Positions 17,455-26,378 of a stretch of DNA of 64,000 nt are shown here, piece after piece. Origin of the DNA: Paenibacillus sp. FSL R5-0517 (GTDB taxonomy: Bacteria; Bacillota; Bacilli; Paenibacillales; Paenibacillaceae); contig NZ_CP150235.1 of NCBI RefSeq assembly GCF_037974355.1, forward strand, positions 6,820,001-6,884,000, read 5' to 3'. The notes under the pieces were generated by a model. It saw only the letters and a program-made list of their open reading frames with translations. It did not search any database and was not told where the DNA came from. Both the position numbers and the translations under genes were made by a program. Each line of letters opens with the position of its first letter. Within the stretch, counting starts at the first letter, position 1.

Positions 17455-18595
17455 ATGAAGGCTGTAACATTCGGTGGAATGAAGAACATGCAAGTGAATG
17501 CAGGTCCCGGATCCAACGATTCAGAAAAACGACGGGATTATCGTCAGGGTCACCTCGACCGCCATATGCGGTTCCGATCTTCATATATACCAGGGGGCGA
17601 TTCAAGCGCAACCCGGATACGTGGTTGGACATGAACCGATGGGCATTGTCGAAGAAGTGGGCCCCGAGGTGACAAAAGTCAAAAAAGGGGACCGGGTTGT
17701 GCTCCCGTTCAATATCTCGTGTGGGAGCTGTCATTACTGCCAGCATGAAATGGAGAGCCAATGCGACAACTCCAACCCCAATCCCCAAGTGGATACGGGA
17801 GCTTACTTTGGATTTACCGAACGTTACGGGAATTATTCGGGCGGACAAGCCGAATTGCTATACGTGCCGTACGGCAATTTTATGCCCTTCGTTATTCCGG
17901 AGTCATGCGAATTGGAGGATGAGAATCTCCTCTTCCTATCCGACGTACTGCCGACAGCCTATTGGAGCGTGGACAATGGCGGCGTGAAGAAGGGAGATAC
18001 GGTGGTGGTACTCGGCTGTGGCCCTGTGGGCTTGATGGCACAAAAATTCGCCTGGATGAAAGGAGCTAAACGGGTCATTGCGGTCGACAATCTTCCGTAC
18101 CGACTGAACCATGCCAAAAAAATGAATAATGTCGAAATCTTCAACTTTGAAGATTTCGAAGACATGGGGCTGCATATAAAAGAAATAACGAGCGGGGGTG
18201 CGGATGTCGTCATCGATTGCGTTGGAATGGACGGCAAGAAGACCCCCTTGGAGGAGGAAGAGCAGAAGGCCAAGCTGGTTGGCGGAACGCTCAGCCCGAT
18301 CAACATCGCGATGAATGCGGTACGGAAATTCGGCACGATTCAGATTACGGGGGTATACGGTTCTAAATACAACCAGTTTATGTTCGGAAACATTTGGGAA
18401 CGAAACGTAAAGTTGACCATGGGACAGGCGCCCGTGATTCATTACATGCCGATGCTGTATCAAAAAATTGTGGCAGGCGAGTTCGATCCCACGGAGATCA
18501 TCACGCATAAAGTGCCGCTCGATCAGGCGCATAATGCGTATAACACTTTCTATAACCATGCGGATGAGTGCATTAAATTCATCCTGAAGCCTTAG
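17455..18595 (+). pseudogene. Zinc-dependent alcohol/formaldehyde dehydrogenase, frameshifted near the start
   Basis: A strong RBS (AGGAGGG, 7 nt) precedes ATG 17455, whose product starts MKAVTFGGMKNMQV as expected for this family, but the frame stops at 17632. The rest of the enzyme (from 17498, 365 codons) is in the next frame. Dropping one T near 17499 restores QVKQVPDP and joins both parts into about 380 residues. The remaining body is intact: catalytic-zinc motifs CGSDLH and GHEPMGIVEEVG, structural-zinc cysteines (CGSCHYCQHEMESQC), and the NAD motif GCGPVGLMA. The inserted T also creates the ATG at 17498, so a shortened protein could initiate there, though without an RBS. Either a recent frameshift or a sequencing error. 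Confidence 0.85.
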
Positions 18596-18704
18596 ATGAT
18601 GGCATGAAAAGAGGGGCTGTTCCACGGGGCATTGTACCCTGATGGACAGCTCTCCATGTTAACTTGTACTCATAACGGGTATGTACCTTTCTTTATTGCT
18701 TGCC

Positions 18705-18738
18705 AAGAACGGCTCTTTGGAGACCGTTCTTTTTTTCT
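18705..18738 (+). terminator. Rho-independent terminator after the dehydrogenase pseudogene
   Basis: Stem AAGAACGGCTC / GAGACCGTTCTT with one bulge followed by TTTTTTT. A second imperfect hairpin lies at 18611-18653 without a T-tract. The remaining spacer up to 18936 holds no gene. Confidence 0.8.
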
Positions 18739-18936
18739 GTCTCTAGATATCGCTGGACAACAACAATAGCATGTTCGTTTTTTTTAATTTAAGAAGATCG
18801 TAAACTGCTTTATACGCCATCAAACCTGAAACGTAATGCGGTTTGAAATGCAAATTAACGGTTGTATAATTTTTCCGATTACAGAGCAAGATAACACGAC
18901 ATGATTTTGATTACTTTAAGGAAGGAGAAACAGACT

Positions 18937-20394
18937 ATGGCGGAAGAATATGATCCTCAAATGAAAAATCATTACATGTCCACATGGCTTGATGAATTAA
19001 AAGAGAAATTAAACCATATGGATGATGCCGAAGTTGTTGAGCACAGCATGGGTCCCAGTGCTTCAGTCCATCTTTTGTACATAAATACGTTAATCAATCA
19101 AGAACGTTTAAACGAGGTGATTATTCAGCCACTTCATCGATCTGACGGCAATTCGCTTTCTTCCTGCTTAACCAACTCCAAACTTTCAGAAGTTATATCG
19201 ATCGAAGATGCAGAGCAAAAAATAATGCAAGGATTCATTCTTCTATATGATTCAGTCAACAATCAATGGTTAAGTGTGCAACTGGAAAACCCTCTTGGTC
19301 GTGCAGTAGAACCTTCCGAAACGGAAACGGTTATATATGGAGCGAAAGACAGCTTCAGTGAACAAATCGATAAAAACATTACCATGTTGCGCAGGCGTTT
19401 ACCTATAACGACATTAAAAACGGAAAGCTTCACTATCGGTTCATTAAGTAAAACGAAGGTCGTGTTAATGTACATAGACGGATTAACTAATCCAGAATTT
19501 GTTTCCCTCGCAAGAGATAAAATTAATAGTGTGGATTTTGATCAATTTTTAGACTCCTCTCAGCTTGCAGCTTTTATTGAAGATCATAATCATACGGTCT
19601 TTCCACAGTTTCTACAAACGGATCGGCCGGATGCATGCGCCTACGCATTAGGTGAGGGAAAGTTGACAATATTAGTCTCCAATTCACCGTTTGCCCTAGT
19701 GTGTCCTATTACTTTATTTCATCTATTCCAATCACCAGAAGACTACTTTCTTCGTTGGCCGATAGCCAGTTTTTTACGTTTAATCCGGTATGGGAGTTTT
19801 ATTGTTTCTTTGACGATGATTCCTTTTTATGTTGCGTTAACGACATTTCATTACCAAATGGTTCCACTTCCGATTCTTTTCGTATTATTGGAATCGAGAA
19901 GCAAATTGCCCTTTACTCCGTTTGTGGAAGGATTATTCATGATCGTAACGCTGGAAATCATCAAAGAAGCGAGCTTGCGAATGCCGACCAAAACCAGTCA
20001 AACGCTAGGGGTTATCGGTGGTATCGTCATTGGACAAGCGGCTGTCGAAGCAGGCTTTGCAAGTAAGGTGTTAATTGTATTGATGGGTATATCGGCTATT
20101 GCTTTCTTTTTAGTTCCCAATTATCAAATGACAAAATCCATGGTGCTGTTGCAAGTTGTTCTTCTTATCCTTGCTTCGTTTCTTGGGTTGCCGGGAATCG
20201 TAATCGGGCTGATTGGGATTCTTGCACATCTCCATGGATTAACGTCATTAGGTCAACCTTATTTAGCCCCGATTTCTCCTTTTCATGGGAAGGATTGGAT
20301 CGATCTCTTTATCCGCGGCCCTTTAATTTGGATGAAAACACGTCCGAAATATCTAAAACCACTGCGGAAATCGCGGAAGGAGATGAAGAAGTGA
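18937..20394 (+). CDS. Spore germination protein, GerA/GerXA family
   Basis: 485 aa. ATG 18937 is chosen for the AAGGAAGGAG RBS 9 nt upstream; the frame is open to 18901. A soluble N-terminal domain (about 1-250) is followed by a membrane domain of several helices (about 280-455) and a charged C-terminal tail. The stretch NSPFALVCPITLFHLFQSPEDYFLRWPIASFLRLIRY is characteristic of the family (seen at 19681-19793). GerA subunits form the oligomeric nutrient-gated ion channel of the germinant receptor in the inner spore membrane. First gene of a three-gene operon; its end overlaps the next start by 4 bp. Germination receptors of this kind are normally forespore-expressed under SigG, but I do not identify the promoter. 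Confidence 0.93.
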   Translation: MAEEYDPQMKNHYMSTWLDELKEKLNHMDDAEVVEHSMGPSASVHLLYINTLINQERLNEVIIQPLHRSDGNSLSSCLTNSKLSEVISIEDAEQKIMQGFILLYDSVNNQWLSVQLENPLGRAVEPSETETVIYGAKDSFSEQIDKNITMLRRRLPITTLKTESFTIGSLSKTKVVLMYIDGLTNPEFVSLARDKINSVDFDQFLDSSQLAAFIEDHNHTVFPQFLQTDRPDACAYALGEGKLTILVSNSPFALVCPITLFHLFQSPEDYFLRWPIASFLRLIRYGSFIVSLTMIPFYVALTTFHYQMVPLPILFVLLESRSKLPFTPFVEGLFMIVTLEIIKEASLRMPTKTSQTLGVIGGIVIGQAAVEAGFASKVLIVLMGISAIAFFLVPNYQMTKSMVLLQVVLLILASFLGLPGIVIGLIGILAHLHGLTSLGQPYLAPISPFHGKDWIDLFIRGPLIWMKTRPKYLKPLRKSRKEMKK

Positions 20395-21506
20395 GAAGTT
20401 TATTCTTATACAATCGAACTTCCCCTATTGGTGGAATTTATTTTCTTTTTTTGGTCAATCGCATGCAAATGCATTATTTTATTTTAATCATGCCCGTTTA
20501 TTTGGTCCATTCGTATATGGTTTGGGGAATTGTCGTGATGGGACTGCTGTCCCAACTTAACTTGATGATGATGTCCAAATGGTTTAATTCCAGTTATGCA
20601 GCGAAGGGCTATCAAGGATTTTTGCAGCTTTTTGGCAAACGGGCAGTTCAGGTTTTCGCGATACTTGGTTTTTTGATCATATTGTTCAAAATTTCAATCA
20701 TCACACTGGGATACGTTGAAATGCTCCATAGTTTTATATATCCATCAATGAATAAAAAATGGTTGATCCTAATGATTCTTTTGATCAGTTTATTTGTGGC
20801 TTCACATGGAATGGAAAAAACATTGCGTTTTGTCATCATCGCCTTTCTTTGCGGGGCTTGGATCGTAATCATGTTTATTCCTTTTTTCTTTCCGCCGATT
20901 GCAAATTACCGCGATTTGTATCCTCTTATCCCCACTGAATGGTCGGGACAATCATGGCAGGGTTTGCTGTTTATTTGGTCGGCCTTTTCCGGTCCAGTAT
21001 ATCTGGTCTTTATGGTTCCATGGTTAAGCTCCAATAAAAAAATATCGAAATATCTGGTGATTGGAAACATGCTGACGATCATAGAATTTTCATTATTGTT
21101 CATTGCTTCGGTATTGTTTTACGGTTCCAACTTCTTAAGCAAGATCAATTTTCCAATAGGATATATGGGAAGTTACATTCAAACGAGCGGTTTAGAACGA
21201 ATCGATCACATCCTTATCTCCTTCCATATGTTTAATTATGTGTTTGACATTTCAATTCTTCTGTTGTGTTTATATGGAGCCGGAAGAGTCTTTATGAGAA
21301 AAATGAACAAAGGCGCGACTCGGATCGGATTTTTGTCGAGTTGGTTCATCATTTTGATAAGCATCATCTTAATGGATCAATGGTTATGGGAAACGATTCC
21401 GGGTCAAAAGATGTTACTGAACATTCAAATCTGGCTCGGCGCATTCATTTATTTACTTGTTCCTGCGATCCTTTTCACTGCAGTTAAACGAAAGGAGAGT
21501 ATGTAG
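20391..21506 (+). CDS. Spore germination permease, GerAB/GerXB family
   Basis: 371 aa from a GTG at 20391, in a GTGA overlap with the preceding stop and with GGAAGGAG 9 nt upstream. The longer ATG-initiated frame from 20295 would overlap the previous gene by 100 bp and is rejected. About ten transmembrane helices are visible, as in the APC-superfamily (endospore germination permease) fold, starting with RTSPIGGIYFLFLVNRMQMH. The B subunit is the germinant (amino-acid or sugar) binding component of the receptor. The ligand cannot be predicted from sequence. Confidence 0.93.
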   Translation: MRSLFLYNRTSPIGGIYFLFLVNRMQMHYFILIMPVYLVHSYMVWGIVVMGLLSQLNLMMMSKWFNSSYAAKGYQGFLQLFGKRAVQVFAILGFLIILFKISIITLGYVEMLHSFIYPSMNKKWLILMILLISLFVASHGMEKTLRFVIIAFLCGAWIVIMFIPFFFPPIANYRDLYPLIPTEWSGQSWQGLLFIWSAFSGPVYLVFMVPWLSSNKKISKYLVIGNMLTIIEFSLLFIASVLFYGSNFLSKINFPIGYMGSYIQTSGLERIDHILISFHMFNYVFDISILLLCLYGAGRVFMRKMNKGATRIGFLSSWFIILISIILMDQWLWETIPGQKMLLNIQIWLGAFIYLLVPAILFTAVKRKESM

Positions 21507-21508
21507 CT

Positions 21509-22606
21509 ATGCTACCGTACAAGCACTATGGTTTATTAGCGAGTGTATGTCTTATGTGGATGGCGGGCTGTTCTTCTCCTTATGTCGAGAACAACTTAAT
21601 AGAGGAGATCGCTCCGGTGGTGTTCTGGTCGATTGGCGAGGGAACAGAAGGAAAGTTGAAAATCAGCACTTTAGTTCCACCACTCATTCAAGAAAAAAAG
21701 CGTCTTCTCTCCAAGGAAGTTGATCTGTTAAAGCAGGGAGGCAGGGAATTTAATTTAATTTATTATCAGGAATTGAAGCAGGGGCAGCTACGAATGTTAT
21801 TAATCAATGAGGAGCTGGCAAAAAAGGGAGGCATTGAAAAGATGATCAATACGATATTGGTTGATCCCGATATTTCAACGCGTGTCTACTTGTTGATTGT
21901 CAGAGGCGATTTTGATGAATACATAAAAAATCAATTGACGAAGCAAGAAAACCAAGATTATTTTCTTTATCGGATGTTAAAACATTACGAGAAACATAAC
22001 CAAGGTGAAATGAGCATCGTCGATATTCATCAATTTATGAAGATGTTATACTCCCCTCTTAAGGATCCGATCCTGCCCGTTTTTCATTCCGATAAGAACA
22101 ATTTCGATTACCTAGGAACAGCCTTATTCCAAAACGATAAAGAAGTCATGGTCATTCAAGACTTGGACGACAACATTTTTCAACTTCTGGATAATGATCA
22201 TTTCCTAAAAGTCTTGGCCATTCCAAAGTTATCTATCAGTTTAGGACGTGTTCGATCCAATGTTCGCATGAAATTATCAGAGGACTATTCAACCTTGTCC
22301 TTGCATGTGGGATTGCAAGGAAGAATGGAGGAATATCAGGGAGAATTGGATATTCAAAGTGAGAAACAATTGGAACAGTTAATTCATGAAGTTAAGGTCT
22401 ACCTTGAGGAACAAACGTCAGATTTAATAAAAAGAATGCAACGGTGGAAAGTGGATCCCTTAGAAGTCGGAACCCATTCGCTTAAGCCATTTTCTAAAGA
22501 AATAACGGAAGAGCAATGGTTGAAGTATTGGGAAAATATGAAAATTAATGTTGACTACGAAATCAAAGTACATCCTTTAATTAATGGATCGGTTCAAGTG
22601 AGGTAG
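21509..22606 (+). CDS. Ger(x)C family germination lipoprotein
   Basis: 365 aa, preceded by AAAGGAG and starting 2 nt after the permease stop. A type II signal peptide ends in the lipobox MAGC (cysteine near residue 21). The remainder is the three-domain GerC fold; the region QEKKRLLSKEVDLLKQGG and the C-terminal segment ending in the WLKYWENMKINVDYEIKVH stretch are typical. The family is the membrane-tethered third subunit needed for receptor assembly. With the two upstream genes it makes a complete gerXA-XB-XC operon in the canonical order. Confidence 0.92.
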   Translation: MLPYKHYGLLASVCLMWMAGCSSPYVENNLIEEIAPVVFWSIGEGTEGKLKISTLVPPLIQEKKRLLSKEVDLLKQGGREFNLIYYQELKQGQLRMLLINEELAKKGGIEKMINTILVDPDISTRVYLLIVRGDFDEYIKNQLTKQENQDYFLYRMLKHYEKHNQGEMSIVDIHQFMKMLYSPLKDPILPVFHSDKNNFDYLGTALFQNDKEVMVIQDLDDNIFQLLDNDHFLKVLAIPKLSISLGRVRSNVRMKLSEDYSTLSLHVGLQGRMEEYQGELDIQSEKQLEQLIHEVKVYLEEQTSDLIKRMQRWKVDPLEVGTHSLKPFSKEITEEQWLKYWENMKINVDYEIKVHPLINGSVQVR

Positions 22607-22907
22607 CGGCCGATGCTACTAACCTTCTCCACGTTACTTCGCAGTGTCTGGGAGGTAAGAAGCTTCCACTGCTACACGGAATCTTAATCGCTACAAAGAC
22701 TGCATTCTTCTGGAATGCAGTCAGCACCTCCTGGTGCTCTATTCGTCAAACAGTGATTAGAAGGATGAGACGCTTAGAGTCTTATTTTTACGCAATAGGA
22801 GTACCATTAGGTATTGTTGCCTCCTCCACTAAAGTCTTTAATCGCTCACGAAAATATCTCTCACGCTTTCCAGACAGAACTTAATAAGTTCCGTGCGGTG
22901 TTGCATT
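22607..22907. other. 301-bp spacer with two adjacent perfect hairpins and a possible gene remnant
   Basis: GACTGCATTC-TTCTG-GAATGCAGTC (22698-22722) is followed directly by AGCACC-TCCT-GGTGCT (22723-22738). On the minus strand a short frame of about 28 sense codons (ending SGKRERYFRERLKTLVEEAT...A, stop at 22787-22789) reads like a protein tail but lacks a start. Minus-strand transcripts would reach the hairpins after that stop. This suggests the decayed end of a mobile or accessory gene; the family is not recognised. Confidence 0.4.
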
Positions 22908-23231
22908 TTACTGCGCTGGGCGGAACGGTTGCAGGAGTCGAATTCCTTCCTCAATGGATCCCTCCATCAGCTCTAAGAGCTGAGGCACCAGTTCCTGCAT
23001 CCGGGGGGCGCTTAGGTGCCGATCGAGGGCATCCCGGTTTACCCAGCGCTCGTAGATGATGAATGTGCCAGGCTGACCTTCTACCTCGTGAGCCTCATAG
23101 TCAATGTTGCCCAGGTCGTTGCGTGACGGAGTGACAGCAGCAGTCATGAATGCCTTCATCTCGGCTTCTCTCCCTGCTTTGGCTCTCGCCTCCCAGAGTA
23201 CAGTAACGTAACGGTTCTTTGTATCGTTCAT
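22908..23231 (-). CDS. Putative quinol monooxygenase (antibiotic biosynthesis monooxygenase family)
   Basis: 107 aa from ATG 23231, preceded by AGGAGGAATTAGC; an upstream in-frame start at 23300 has no RBS. A single ABM/YgiN-type ferredoxin-like domain: RYVTVLWEARAKAGREAEMKA at the front, GNIDYEAHEVEG...FIIYERW in the middle, and a helix with LDRHLSAPRMQELVPQLLELM. The family forms cofactor-free dimers that oxidise quinols or polycyclic aromatics. Lies 68 bp after a short-chain dehydrogenase gene under the same TetR-type operators, so the pair probably handles a redox-active or aromatic toxicant. Confidence 0.88.
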   Translation of the reverse strand: MNDTKNRYVTVLWEARAKAGREAEMKAFMTAAVTPSRNDLGNIDYEAHEVEGQPGTFIIYERWVNRDALDRHLSAPRMQELVPQLLELMEGSIEEGIRLLQPFRPAQ

Positions 23232-23299
23232 GCTAATTCCTCCTAATGTATAAACACTTCGTATAGCTTTTTGTCCAAAAGAATATGTGAAAATGCCCA

Positions 23300-24151
23300 T
23301 TACTGCAGTTTCATCTGGCTGCGGAGCATCCGGTCGAGAAGTTTGTCTGGGAGAATACGGACCAGTCGAGTCAGCAGTGCCGAATCGGAACCGACCGTAT
23401 AGCGGGTGCGGGGCTTTCTTTCGTGGATTGCGCGTGAAATCACTGCTGCCACTTTCTCAGGGCGAATACCGTTCTTTGCCCACGTTTCAGCCTGAGCCTT
23501 CACGGCGTCAAAAAGACGATCATGACGATGGTGCTGGTCCGGTGTCATCAACTTGGCCAGCCGGTCCGCTGTCGTAATCCCTTGCTCCGACAGGCCAGTG
23601 CTAACACCACCCGGAGTGATCATAATCACCTTGAGACCAAAAGAGGACATCTCCCTGCGAAGACTGTCATTGATCGCTTCCATAGCATACTTTGCAGCCG
23701 AATAAATTCCGAAACCAGGCATGGAGATCTTGCCTCCAACCGAACCAATATTGACCACGCGACCGCCGCTGTTCAGCAAGGCCGGGGTAAGTGCCTGAAT
23801 AACCGCCACCTGTCCGATCACACTGACTTCAAACTGGCGACGAAATTCATCAAGCGGAACCATTTCAAGAGGTGCATTAACGGCGATGCCGGCATTGTTG
23901 ACCACTGCCCGCAAAGGGCGACCAAGCGGATCTTGCTCCACCCGTTCAGCCAGCGCCTTTAGTGAGTCGATATTGGTAACATCGACGATCACCGGCTCGA
24001 TATTTTTGCGTTTGATTTTGTCGGCGTCTTCCTGACGACGAACCCCCGCCAAAACGTGAAATCCTTCAGCGGCCAGCTGCTCCGCGGTAGCCCTACCGAT
24101 GCCGCTGGACGTACCTGTGACCATGACCAGTTCTTGCGTTTTGAATGACAT
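23300..24151 (-). CDS. SDR-family NAD(P)-dependent oxidoreductase
   Basis: 283 aa classical short-chain dehydrogenase. Cofactor motif TGTSSGIG (about 12-19), NNAG (about 86), and the catalytic Ser-Tyr-Lys set in GSVGGKISMPGFGIYSAAKYA (about 137-157). GVRRQ after beta-2 suggests NADPH preference. RBS AGGAGG before the ATG. First gene of a two-gene operon with the quinol monooxygenase. Three copies of a palindromic operator sit in its promoter region, the same palindrome as upstream of the nearby tetR gene, so it should be repressed by that TetR protein and induced by its ligand. The substrate is unknown. Confidence 0.92.
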   Translation of the reverse strand: MSFKTQELVMVTGTSSGIGRATAEQLAAEGFHVLAGVRRQEDADKIKRKNIEPVIVDVTNIDSLKALAERVEQDPLGRPLRAVVNNAGIAVNAPLEMVPLDEFRRQFEVSVIGQVAVIQALTPALLNSGGRVVNIGSVGGKISMPGFGIYSAAKYAMEAINDSLRREMSSFGLKVIMITPGGVSTGLSEQGITTADRLAKLMTPDQHHRHDRLFDAVKAQAETWAKNGIRPEKVAAVISRAIHERKPRTRYTVGSDSALLTRLVRILPDKLLDRMLRSQMKLQ

Positions 24152-24187
24152 GATAACCCTCCTAGGTTTGATAAGATATGGATCATG

Positions 24188-24251
24188 GTATAGCGGTGCT
24201 ATACGAACATTATAGCGGCGCTATACAAAAATGTCTATAGCAGTGCTATAT
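24188..24251 (-). promoter_or_regulatory. TetR-controlled promoter of the SDR operon with three operators
   Basis: Minus-strand promoter: -35 TAGACA (24232-24237), 17-bp spacer, -10 TATAAT (24209-24214). Three palindromes of the form TATAGC-NNN-GCTATA lie at 24189-24203, 24211-24225 and 24236-24250, centred 22 and 25 bp apart. The middle one fills the spacer and overlaps the -10 hexamer; the upstream one overlaps the -35. Binding would block RNA polymerase. Confidence 0.85.
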
Positions 24252-24412
24252 TTTTTTTGAAGTGTTGTCCTGCTGCCCGAACATCGTTTTGACGGGCTTG
24301 GCGTGATGCACTCGAAGCTCACGAAGTACTATGGCGGGAGGGGTTGAGATTTATCGTTGCGTTGAACTTATGGAAATGGGGGTGCGTTTAATGTCGCATT
24401 ATCCAAACATAA

Positions 24413-24466
24413 AAAAGATCGCCATCCTCCTGGAAGTCCAGGTTGGATAAGCGATCTTTCTTTTAC
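24413..24466. terminator. Bidirectional terminator downstream of tetR
   Basis: Stem AAAGATCGC...GCGATCTTT with an inner CCTGGA/TCCAGG hairpin; T-rich on the plus side (CTTTT) and TTTTTTATG on the minus side. On the minus strand it follows the tetR stop at 24520 by about 55 nt. The 24252-24412 spacer shows no gene. Confidence 0.75.
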
Positions 24467-24519
24467 TTCTTCTAAATTAGGGCTTTGCCTGAAGTCCCCA
24501 GGCTCTGTCATCGAATCCC

Positions 24520-25095
24520 TCATTTTGAATCGGCGTCCGGCCTTTGGATCAATATGATCTGCATTACGCTTTCCCGAATGAGATCAACGACATCGGGTTG
24601 GGGTAGGGATGCCTTACGAATCTGGGCCGTCACATACAGCCAAGAGGCCGTATTGGCGGAAGCCCAGACCAGATCTGCCGCAGCCTCGGCTGAAACAGCC
24701 AGTTTGCCTTCAACGGCGACTCTCTGAACATTGTGCACTAGTGCTTGGTACGAGTGATCTGCCGCCTCAATATGGGCGCCCTCGAGCAACCTCCCCATCA
24801 TCGCCGCATAAATCCGAGGACGGGTTGCCGCGAATCGCACATAGTCATCCCATCCTTGACGAAGAGCCATCTCTGGAATGGGGGACTCCACTGCGGCAAT
24901 CTTGCTATCAAATAACTGTTTGAACGCTTCCACTATAGCTGCACTCAGGAGACCATCGGCATTGCCGAAATGGTGGTAGAGTGTAGGAGCCGTAACCTGA
25001 GCGATTGCAGTTACGGCTCGCGTCGTAAATTGGGCTCCGCCATCCTCCTCGAGTACCTTAAGAGCTGCTGCCAATATTTTGTCATATGTGTTCAT
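24520..25095 (-). CDS. TetR-family transcriptional repressor
   Basis: 191 aa. N-terminal HTH (about 5-50) with FTTRAVTAIAQVTAPTLYHHFGNADGLLSAAI, the standard TetR recognition-helix layout; the all-helical C-terminal ligand domain follows. Its own promoter carries one copy of the palindrome found three times upstream of the adjacent SDR operon, which argues for autoregulation and for that operon as its target. The -10 hexamer ends only 6 nt before the start codon, so the transcript is predicted to be leaderless; no RBS is present and no alternative in-frame start lies nearby. The ligand is not predictable. Confidence 0.92.
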   Translation of the reverse strand: MNTYDKILAAALKVLEEDGGAQFTTRAVTAIAQVTAPTLYHHFGNADGLLSAAIVEAFKQLFDSKIAAVESPIPEMALRQGWDDYVRFAATRPRIYAAMMGRLLEGAHIEAADHSYQALVHNVQRVAVEGKLAVSAEAAADLVWASANTASWLYVTAQIRKASLPQPDVVDLIRESVMQIILIQRPDADSK

Positions 25096-25101
25096 ATGTC
25101 C

Positions 25102-25130
25102 ATTATAGCAGTGCTATACTCGTATGTCCA
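25102..25130 (-). promoter_or_regulatory. tetR promoter with operator in the spacer
   Basis: Minus-strand -35 TGGACA (25125-25130), 17-bp spacer, -10 TATAAT (25102-25107). The operator TATAGCAGTGCTATA (25104-25118) overlaps the -10 and the spacer. The expected start of transcription coincides with the A of the tetR ATG at 25095. Confidence 0.8.
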
Positions 25131-25321
25131 TGACGAAGGTTGTACACCTGTGACCAAAGTCTTCGGGTGTTATCAGGCTTAATAAGATAAGCTTATGTTC
25201 ATACTTCGAAAAATAAATGTGATAGACTACTAGAAGGAGAATTGCCGTTTTATACTAAAGAAACGCTACATAACTGAATGCAGGCAGGTCTTACGATAAA
25301 CATAGTCAGAAAGGAAATCCC

Positions 25322-26287
25322 ATGAATAGTTCCTTGAAGCAACTCATAAAATCACCCGCATTTCCCGGTGGAATCATAACCATTCTGATATTTTCTCTGG
25401 ATCACTTTCAATTCGAACTTGTTGATAAATTTCTGCTTTTTGCGGCTTTAGTCATTGTGCCTCTTGTGATTTTACTTTTGAACCATGACGCAAAGAATAC
25501 ATATCAACGAGTGATTTATGCTGCTATGAAATGGCTTCAATTTCCCGCTGCGCTTCTTACTCTAGCTTCGATAATGAGTAGTAAGATATGGGGGCTAGAA
25601 AGTACCACAATCCCAGGGATTCTGTCCCTTGGGTGGCTACTGTTCACCCTGCTGCTTGGCATCTATGGCTTGACCACGATTGTGATCTCTAAAGGAAAAG
25701 CGGCGGAAGTAGCGATTGGCGCGGGGCTCGTTTATTTTTTTATCGGGGGCATTTGGTTTACCTTATATCAATATCAATTGGACCTCTTCCAAGCTAATCC
25801 GGCAACGCACGCGTTAAGCTCGGTTCACTTTCATTTTTCATCTGCAATCGTTCCCATTTTTATTGGTGCACTGGGACGCATCATGACGAAGAAAAGCTGG
25901 TATCCCTGGGTCGTTGCCATTGATATCATCGGACCAGTCTTGATTGCTACGGGTATGATTTTCTCCAAGCCGATTGAATACATTGGTGTCGCTTTGTTCG
26001 CCTGCAATATTGTGGTTTACACCGCTTATCTCCTTGCTTACTTGAGGAAAAATGCTTTGGATATTAAGGCAGCCTTCTTCTTAGGCCTTTCTTGCCTAGC
26101 CTTTTACACGGTTGTTGTCATTTCCATCTTCTATCCGTTACTGAAAAATATGTACTCCTTAACCATACTCGATTTTATTCCTATCTATGGATCTCTGCAT
26201 GCGTTTGGTTTTGTCTTATGTGGACTAATTGGTTGGGTGTTTATGGTAGACTCCATTAAGGAAAAGACTAACCAATCGGCTTCATAG
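25322..26287 (+). CDS. YndJ-like integral membrane protein
   Basis: 321 aa with about ten hydrophobic segments spread over the whole length and a short charged tail. RBS AGAAAGGAA before the ATG. The conserved-looking core VYFFIGGIWFTLYQYQ, the histidine-rich HALSSVHFHFSSAIVPIFIGALGR and the glycine-rich last helices fit the YndJ-like family, though at 321 residues it is the membrane module alone. No transport substrate or catalytic motif can be assigned. Divergent from tetR and probably transcribed independently. Confidence 0.6.
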   Translation: MNSSLKQLIKSPAFPGGIITILIFSLDHFQFELVDKFLLFAALVIVPLVILLLNHDAKNTYQRVIYAAMKWLQFPAALLTLASIMSSKIWGLESTTIPGILSLGWLLFTLLLGIYGLTTIVISKGKAAEVAIGAGLVYFFIGGIWFTLYQYQLDLFQANPATHALSSVHFHFSSAIVPIFIGALGRIMTKKSWYPWVVAIDIIGPVLIATGMIFSKPIEYIGVALFACNIVVYTAYLLAYLRKNALDIKAAFFLGLSCLAFYTVVVISIFYPLLKNMYSLTILDFIPIYGSLHAFGFVLCGLIGWVFMVDSIKEKTNQSAS

Positions 26288-26307
26288 GAGTAGTTTAGTC
26301 AGGTTCG

Positions 26308-26316
26308 TGCTATAAT
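26308..26316 (+). promoter_or_regulatory. Extended -10 promoter upstream of the HEAT-repeat gene
   Basis: TGCTATAAT, a perfect extended -10 (TGnTATAAT), 63 nt before the TTG start at 26379. No clear -35 hexamer. Confidence 0.5.
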
Positions 26317-26378
26317 AGTGATCACATAAATAACATTCATCATTCTGCCGAGATGGCGATGATTAAGGAGATTGAATT

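Noticed and set aside
17936..18625. 229-codon minus-strand open frame
   Set aside because: Antisense to the dehydrogenase body, whose zinc and NAD motifs prove the plus strand is coding.
20295..20390. Longer N terminus for the GerXB permease
   Set aside because: It would overlap gerXA by 100 bp; the GTG at 20391 with a good RBS and GTGA overlap fits the family start.
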